From Scandinavium lactucae (GTDB lineage Bacteria; Pseudomonadota; Gammaproteobacteria; Enterobacterales; Enterobacteriaceae): a stretch of DNA of 64,000 bases. This document shows, in pieces, positions 60,516-64,000 of the stretch. The position numbers and the translations under genes are program-made. The notes beneath the pieces were generated by a model. The model was given only the letters and a program-made list of their open reading frames with translations, was not told the origin of the DNA and searched no databases. Within the stretch, counting starts at the first letter, position 1. Each line of letters starts with the position of its first letter. Location of the stretch: assembly GCF_033843265.1 (NCBI RefSeq), contig NZ_JAWXRD010000028.1, forward strand, positions 146,741-210,740. Direction: 5' to 3'.

Positions 60516-61508
60516 TTGGCTACCATGAAGGATGTTGCCCGTCAGGCGGGCGTTTCTACCTCGACGGTTTCTCACGTCATTAATAAAGACCGGTTCGTCA
60601 GCGACGCGATCACCGAAAAAGTGAACGCTGCAATCAAAAGTCTCAACTATGCGCCGTCCGCTCTGGCGCGTAGTCTCAAACTCAATCAAACCCATACTAT
60701 TGGCATGCTGATCACCGCCAGTACCAATCCGTTTTACTCGGAGCTGGTGCGTGGCGTAGAGCGAAGCTGCTTTGAGCGTGGTTACAGTTTGGTGCTGTGC
60801 AATACCGAAGGGGATGAGCAGCGTATGAACAGTAACCTCGAAACGCTGATGCAAAAGCGTGTCGACGGGTTATTGCTGCTGTGTACCGAAACGCACCAGC
60901 CGTCGCAGGAGATCATGCAGCGCTACCCGTCTATCCCGACGGTGATGATGGACTGGGCACCGTTCGACGGTGACAGCGATCTGATACAGGATAATTCATT
61001 GCTCGGCGGAGACATGGCCACGCAGTATCTGATTGATAAGGGATACACGCGTATTGCCTGTATTGCTGGGCCACTGGATAAAACCCCCGCCCGGCTGCGA
61101 CTGGAAGGTTATCAGTCTGCCATGCAGCGCAGTGGCTTACCGCTTCACGACGCGTACGTCATCACCAGCGACTTTGAGTTTGGCGGTGGTCTGACGGCGA
61201 TGCGGGCGCTGCTGGCTTTAGCAGAACCGCCGCAGGCGGTGTTTGTTGGCAATGATGCAATGGCGGTGGGGGTTTACCAGGCTCTGTATCAGGCGGGGTT
61301 AAGCGTGCCACGGGATATGGCGGTGGTGGGCTACGATGATATCGAACTGGCGGCATTCATGACGCCACCGTTGACCACAATCCATCAGCCAAAAGATGAA
61401 CTGGGCGAGCTGGCTATTGATGTGTTAATCCATCGCATGGCGCAGCCCGGGCAGAAACAGCAGCGTGTGCAGCTCACGCCCGAACTGGTGGTGCGGGGAT
61501 CGGCTTAA
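60516..61508 (+). CDS. rbsR: Ribose operon repressor RbsR (LacI family)
   Basis: A 330-residue LacI-type repressor starting at TTG (60516): MATMKDVARQAGVSTSTVSHV is the helix-turn-helix and NYAPSALARSLK the hinge helix. The periplasmic-binding-like core contains GMLITASTNPFYSELVRGVE. It represses rbs at the AGCGAAACGTTTCGCT operators upstream of rbsD; ribose releases it. E. coli RbsR also influences purine salvage genes. The TTG start lies 3 bp after rbsK. Its last four bases overlap the end of hsrA. Confidence 0.96.
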   Translation: MATMKDVARQAGVSTSTVSHVINKDRFVSDAITEKVNAAIKSLNYAPSALARSLKLNQTHTIGMLITASTNPFYSELVRGVERSCFERGYSLVLCNTEGDEQRMNSNLETLMQKRVDGLLLLCTETHQPSQEIMQRYPSIPTVMMDWAPFDGDSDLIQDNSLLGGDMATQYLIDKGYTRIACIAGPLDKTPARLRLEGYQSAMQRSGLPLHDAYVITSDFEFGGGLTAMRALLALAEPPQAVFVGNDAMAVGVYQALYQAGLSVPRDMAVVGYDDIELAAFMTPPLTTIHQPKDELGELAIDVLIHRMAQPGQKQQRVQLTPELVVRGSA

Positions 61509-62905
61509 GCCTTCTTGTGTCGCTCCTTAATCAGGTTGCGGCCATCCTTCGGTTTTAACAGCATAAACGTTAGCGCCGACACCACGGTGATGGCCCCCAT
61601 CGTAATAAAGGTATAGTGGAACTGTTCCACGGTATTGGTCCCGCTGAACCCTTCATAGAAACGCAGTACCGCCGCGCTGATGGCAACCCCGAGACTAATA
61701 GAGAGCTGCTGCGTCACGGCCAGCACGCTATTGCCGCTGCTGGCATTCTCGTCAGTCAGGTCTGCGAGGGTGATCGTATTCATGGAGGTAAATTGCGTCG
61801 ACATCGCCATCCCCAACACGAATAAAGGCAGGACCAGCATCCAGACCGGCATCGAAGGCGACTGTACGGAAAACTGGGCGATCATCAGACCGATAAACAC
61901 CGTTATTCCAACCAGCGTTTTCCGGTATCCCAGCCAGCGCAGTACCTGCGTGACGGTAGATTTCGCCAGAATCGAGCCTAACGCGGTCGGTGCCATCATG
62001 CAGCCCGCAATTAGCGCCGGATAGCCAAAGCCCACCTGCAACATCAGCGGCATCAGGAACGGCACGCAGCCTGTGCCCAAGCGTGTCGCCAGGTTGCCTA
62101 CAATTCCGACCGAGAACGTCCGGGTTTTAAACATTGGTAGCGCAATAAGCGGGGTTGGATGACGGCGGGCGTGGCGAATGTATGACAGTAATAGAAGGAC
62201 ACTCAACGCAATAATCGCCAACGCTATCCACGTCGAGACGATCTTCTCACCGAACAACTCCATACCGCTGGAAAACAGCACCAGGCTCAGACCAAACAAC
62301 AGAAATCCGGTCATATCGAACCTGCGTCGCGGCGTGGTGAAGTTCGGCATATACTTGCGGGCATACAGTAACCCCGCCACGCCGATGGGAATATTGATCA
62401 GGAAAATCCAGTGCCAGGTCGCCCAGGTGACCAGCACACCGCCCAGTACCGGGCCCAGAATCGGGCCTACCAGCCCGGGCATGGTTACGAAGTTCAGCAC
62501 TGGCAGGAGTTCACTGCGCGGGTAAGCTCTTAATAATGCAAGACGCGCTACCGGCATCATCATCGCCCCGCCAATCCCTTGAATCACGCGGAAGATGACC
62601 AACTCTAATAAAGAACTGGAGAGCGCACAGGCCAGTGAGCCCAGCGTAAAAAGGCTCACGGCAATCATGAAGATGCGTCGGGTGCCGAAGCGGTCCGCCA
62701 GCCAGCCGCTGACCGGGATAAGCATCGCGACCGTCAGGGTGTAACTGATAATGGCGGACTGCATCGCCAGCGGGGAGCGGTTCAGACTGTGGGCAATGGC
62801 CGGTAGGGCAGTGTTCAGAATGGTGGCATCCAGCGCCTGCATAAAGAAGGCCATGGCCGCAATCCACGGCAGGCCAGCCATACTGCGAGCTTTCTTTTCT
62901 GTCAT
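61505..62905 (-). CDS. hsrA: MFS transporter HsrA (DHA2 family)
   Basis: A 466-residue, 14-helix drug:proton antiporter-type transporter, beginning MTEKKARSMAGLPWIAAMAF. It has LADRFGTRRIF as motif A and GLVGPILGPVLGGVLVTWAT as the helix-5 motif C of exporters. E. coli HsrA (YieO) is about 475 residues; high expression causes homocysteine-sensitive growth, and the natural substrate is unknown. It follows yieP directly (adjacent codons), so both are probably one unit. Confidence 0.93.
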   Translation of the reverse strand: MTEKKARSMAGLPWIAAMAFFMQALDATILNTALPAIAHSLNRSPLAMQSAIISYTLTVAMLIPVSGWLADRFGTRRIFMIAVSLFTLGSLACALSSSLLELVIFRVIQGIGGAMMMPVARLALLRAYPRSELLPVLNFVTMPGLVGPILGPVLGGVLVTWATWHWIFLINIPIGVAGLLYARKYMPNFTTPRRRFDMTGFLLFGLSLVLFSSGMELFGEKIVSTWIALAIIALSVLLLLSYIRHARRHPTPLIALPMFKTRTFSVGIVGNLATRLGTGCVPFLMPLMLQVGFGYPALIAGCMMAPTALGSILAKSTVTQVLRWLGYRKTLVGITVFIGLMIAQFSVQSPSMPVWMLVLPLFVLGMAMSTQFTSMNTITLADLTDENASSGNSVLAVTQQLSISLGVAISAAVLRFYEGFSGTNTVEQFHYTFITMGAITVVSALTFMLLKPKDGRNLIKERHKKA

Positions 62906-63610
62906 CTATTTATGTGCCTGGGCATGAGGGGCGGTTAATAGCGCCTGGCAGGCCTGCCAGGCTCGCGGGCCGTCGCTGTCCTGAATAGCATCGACAATGG
63001 CCTGATGGAGACTGAGTTTGACCACTTCATTTTGCGTGATGGCGTTGAAGTAGGTTTGATAGACCGAGTGGAACAGGGAGGCAAAGGAGGTCAGGAACGG
63101 ATTAGTGCTCATGGCGTAGATCTGTTCGTGCCAGGCCATATCCACTTCTATCCAGCGCTCGCGGTTAAAATGGCGCTTCAGCTGTACCATCTCTTCCATC
63201 AATGTATTCAGCCGGGTTTTTTGCTCTGCACTGCCTAACGTGGCAGCCAGCATGCAGGCCTGAGGTTCAAGACTGCTGCGCATCACTAGGAAGTGTTCCA
63301 CCACTTCTTCGAAGTTGTTTTCGGTAAGCCACCATGAAAGCAGCTCTTTATCGAGAAAGTTCCAGTCGCTGCGCGGCATGACCCGAGTACCGATACGTGG
63401 ACGCGGAAGTACCATGCCTTTTGCGGTAAGCGTCTTTACGGCCTCGCGAACGGCAGTCCGGCTTACGCCAAACTGTTCTCCGAGTTCCATTTCGCCGGGG
63501 AGGATGCATTCCGGTGGATACTCGCCAGTTAAAATCTTCTGCGCTAGTTTCTCTGCAAGAACCCATGAGATGTTCTTTTGTGCTGCCAGCTGCTGCGCGC
63601 TTAAGGACAT
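62906..63610 (-). CDS. yieP: FadR-type GntR regulator YieP
   Basis: A 234-residue regulator with a winged helix (GEMELGEQFGVSRTAVREAV, then KTLTAKGMVLPRPRIGTRV) and a C-terminal FCD-type all-helical ligand domain with metal-site histidines (HFLVMRSSLEP, WHEQIYAM, LHQAIVDAI). The ATG at 63610 is chosen because AAAGGA lies nine bases upstream; the ATG three codons earlier would sit against that site. Targets are not established; the adjoining hsrA is a likely one. Confidence 0.92.
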   Translation of the reverse strand: MSLSAQQLAAQKNISWVLAEKLAQKILTGEYPPECILPGEMELGEQFGVSRTAVREAVKTLTAKGMVLPRPRIGTRVMPRSDWNFLDKELLSWWLTENNFEEVVEHFLVMRSSLEPQACMLAATLGSAEQKTRLNTLMEEMVQLKRHFNRERWIEVDMAWHEQIYAMSTNPFLTSFASLFHSVYQTYFNAITQNEVVKLSLHQAIVDAIQDSDGPRAWQACQALLTAPHAQAHK

Positions 63611-63761
63611 TGATGTCATTCCTTTCTGTCTAGTTACCTTTCTAGTATGCCATTCAGGGACAAAATCCGGCGTTAAAAACAGCAGATAGCGCGATTAATG
63701 GTGCTTTTATGGCTCTTTTGGTGAAAAAAAGTGCGAACGATAAAATTATTTAAATTTCCTC

Positions 63762-63789
63762 TTGTCACCTCAGAATAACTCCCTATAAT
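63762..63789 (+). promoter_or_regulatory. rrn P1 promoter
   Basis: TTGTCA (63762-63767), 16 bases, TATAAT (63784-63789), then the GCGCC discriminator, with an AT-rich UP-element-like stretch before it (63740-63760). This is the standard growth-rate-controlled rRNA promoter layout. Confidence 0.9.
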
Positions 63790-63882
63790 GCGCCTCCACT
63801 GACACGGAACAACGGCAAGCAAGCCGCCGGGGCAGTAGGGGTTCAGCGATGAACGCCGACAGAGAAAAGTGAAATTAAACGC

Positions 63883-63910
63883 TTGACTCTGAATGAGGAA
63901 AACGTATTAT
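63883..63910 (+). promoter_or_regulatory. rrn P2 promoter
   Basis: TTGACT (63883-63888), 16 bases, TATTAT (63905-63910), about 120 bp after P1. Confidence 0.85.
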
Positions 63911-63920
63911 ACGGGACCTC

Positions 63921-64000
63921 GCAACGGTGAGCGAAAGCCGCGTTGCACTGCTCTTTAACAATTTATCAGACAATCTGTGTGGGCACTCAAAGTGACATGG
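63921..64000 (+). promoter_or_regulatory. rRNA leader with boxB and boxA antitermination sites (16S gene starts beyond the window)
   Basis: A boxB-type hairpin, GCAACG...CGTTGC (63921-63946), is followed by boxA TGCTCTTTAACA (63949-63960) and the conserved ATTTATCAGACAATCTGTGT leader. These recruit Nus factors. In E. coli this position is the rrnC operon; the 16S gene itself is cut off by the window end. Confidence 0.9.

Overview
The window is a block of enterobacterial chromosome around the replication origin. Its gene order is the Escherichia-type order yidP, yidE, ibpBA, yidQ, yidR, yidA, gyrB-recF-dnaN-dnaA, rpmH-rnpA-yidD-yidC-mnmE, mdtL, yidZ, yieE, chrR, adeP, yieH, phoU-pstBACS, glmS-glmU, atpCDGAHFEBI, rsmG-mnmG, oriC, mioC, asnC/asnA, viaA-ravA, kup, rbsDACBKR, hsrA, yieP, then the promoter and leader of an rRNA operon. 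The tnaCAB, dgo, bgl/cbr and yidB/yidX genes that E. coli carries in these intervals are absent. Protein sequences are very close to, but not identical with, E. coli. This suggests the Enterobacter / Lelliottia / Leclercia / Kosakonia neighbourhood; I cannot fix the species.

Layout. Positions 1-9.1 kb hold an alpha-glucoside PTS permease (cut by the window edge), its GntR-type regulator, a frameshifted yidE transporter gene, the small heat-shock operon ibpAB with a sigma-32 promoter and RNA-thermometer leader, yidQ/yidR/yidA, and a divergent oxidoreductase/LysR pair. From 9.2 to 19.6 kb lie the replication genes and the rpmH-to-mnmE cluster, transcribed away from each other. From 19.7 to 25.6 kb come drug efflux, a LysR regulator, a phosphopantetheinyl-transferase-like protein, a flavin reductase, an adenine permease and a phosphatase. 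From 25.7 to 34 kb are the phosphate transport operon with its Pho box and the glmUS cell-wall precursor operon. From 34.5 to 41.5 kb is the complete ATP synthase operon, and from 42 to 47.2 kb rsmG-mnmG, oriC, mioC, asnC and asnA. Next come ravA-viaA and kup, the ribose operon (55.6-61.5 kb), hsrA-yieP and the rrn promoters.

Two places depart from the core pattern. (1) Between the kup terminator and the ribose operon (52.3-55.5 kb) is an inserted, visibly A+T-rich segment. It is bracketed by two decayed IS91-family elements and carries one intact gene for a protein tyrosine phosphatase of the SptP/YopH type III effector class. All catalytic residues are present. A 43-codon leader ORF precedes it, and that ORF's ribosome-binding site sits in a perfect hairpin. 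No secretion system or chaperone gene is visible in the window. (2) Between atpC and glmU lies an apparent independent transcription unit of about 150 nt: a sigma-70-like promoter, two full-consensus CRP sites, a 16-codon ORF with a good ribosome-binding site, and its own terminator.

Other points of note are a four-copy pentanucleotide repeat that throws yidE out of frame, two RbsR-type operators 80 bp apart before rbsD, and a strongly conserved oriC. All identifications were made by reading; no database search was run.
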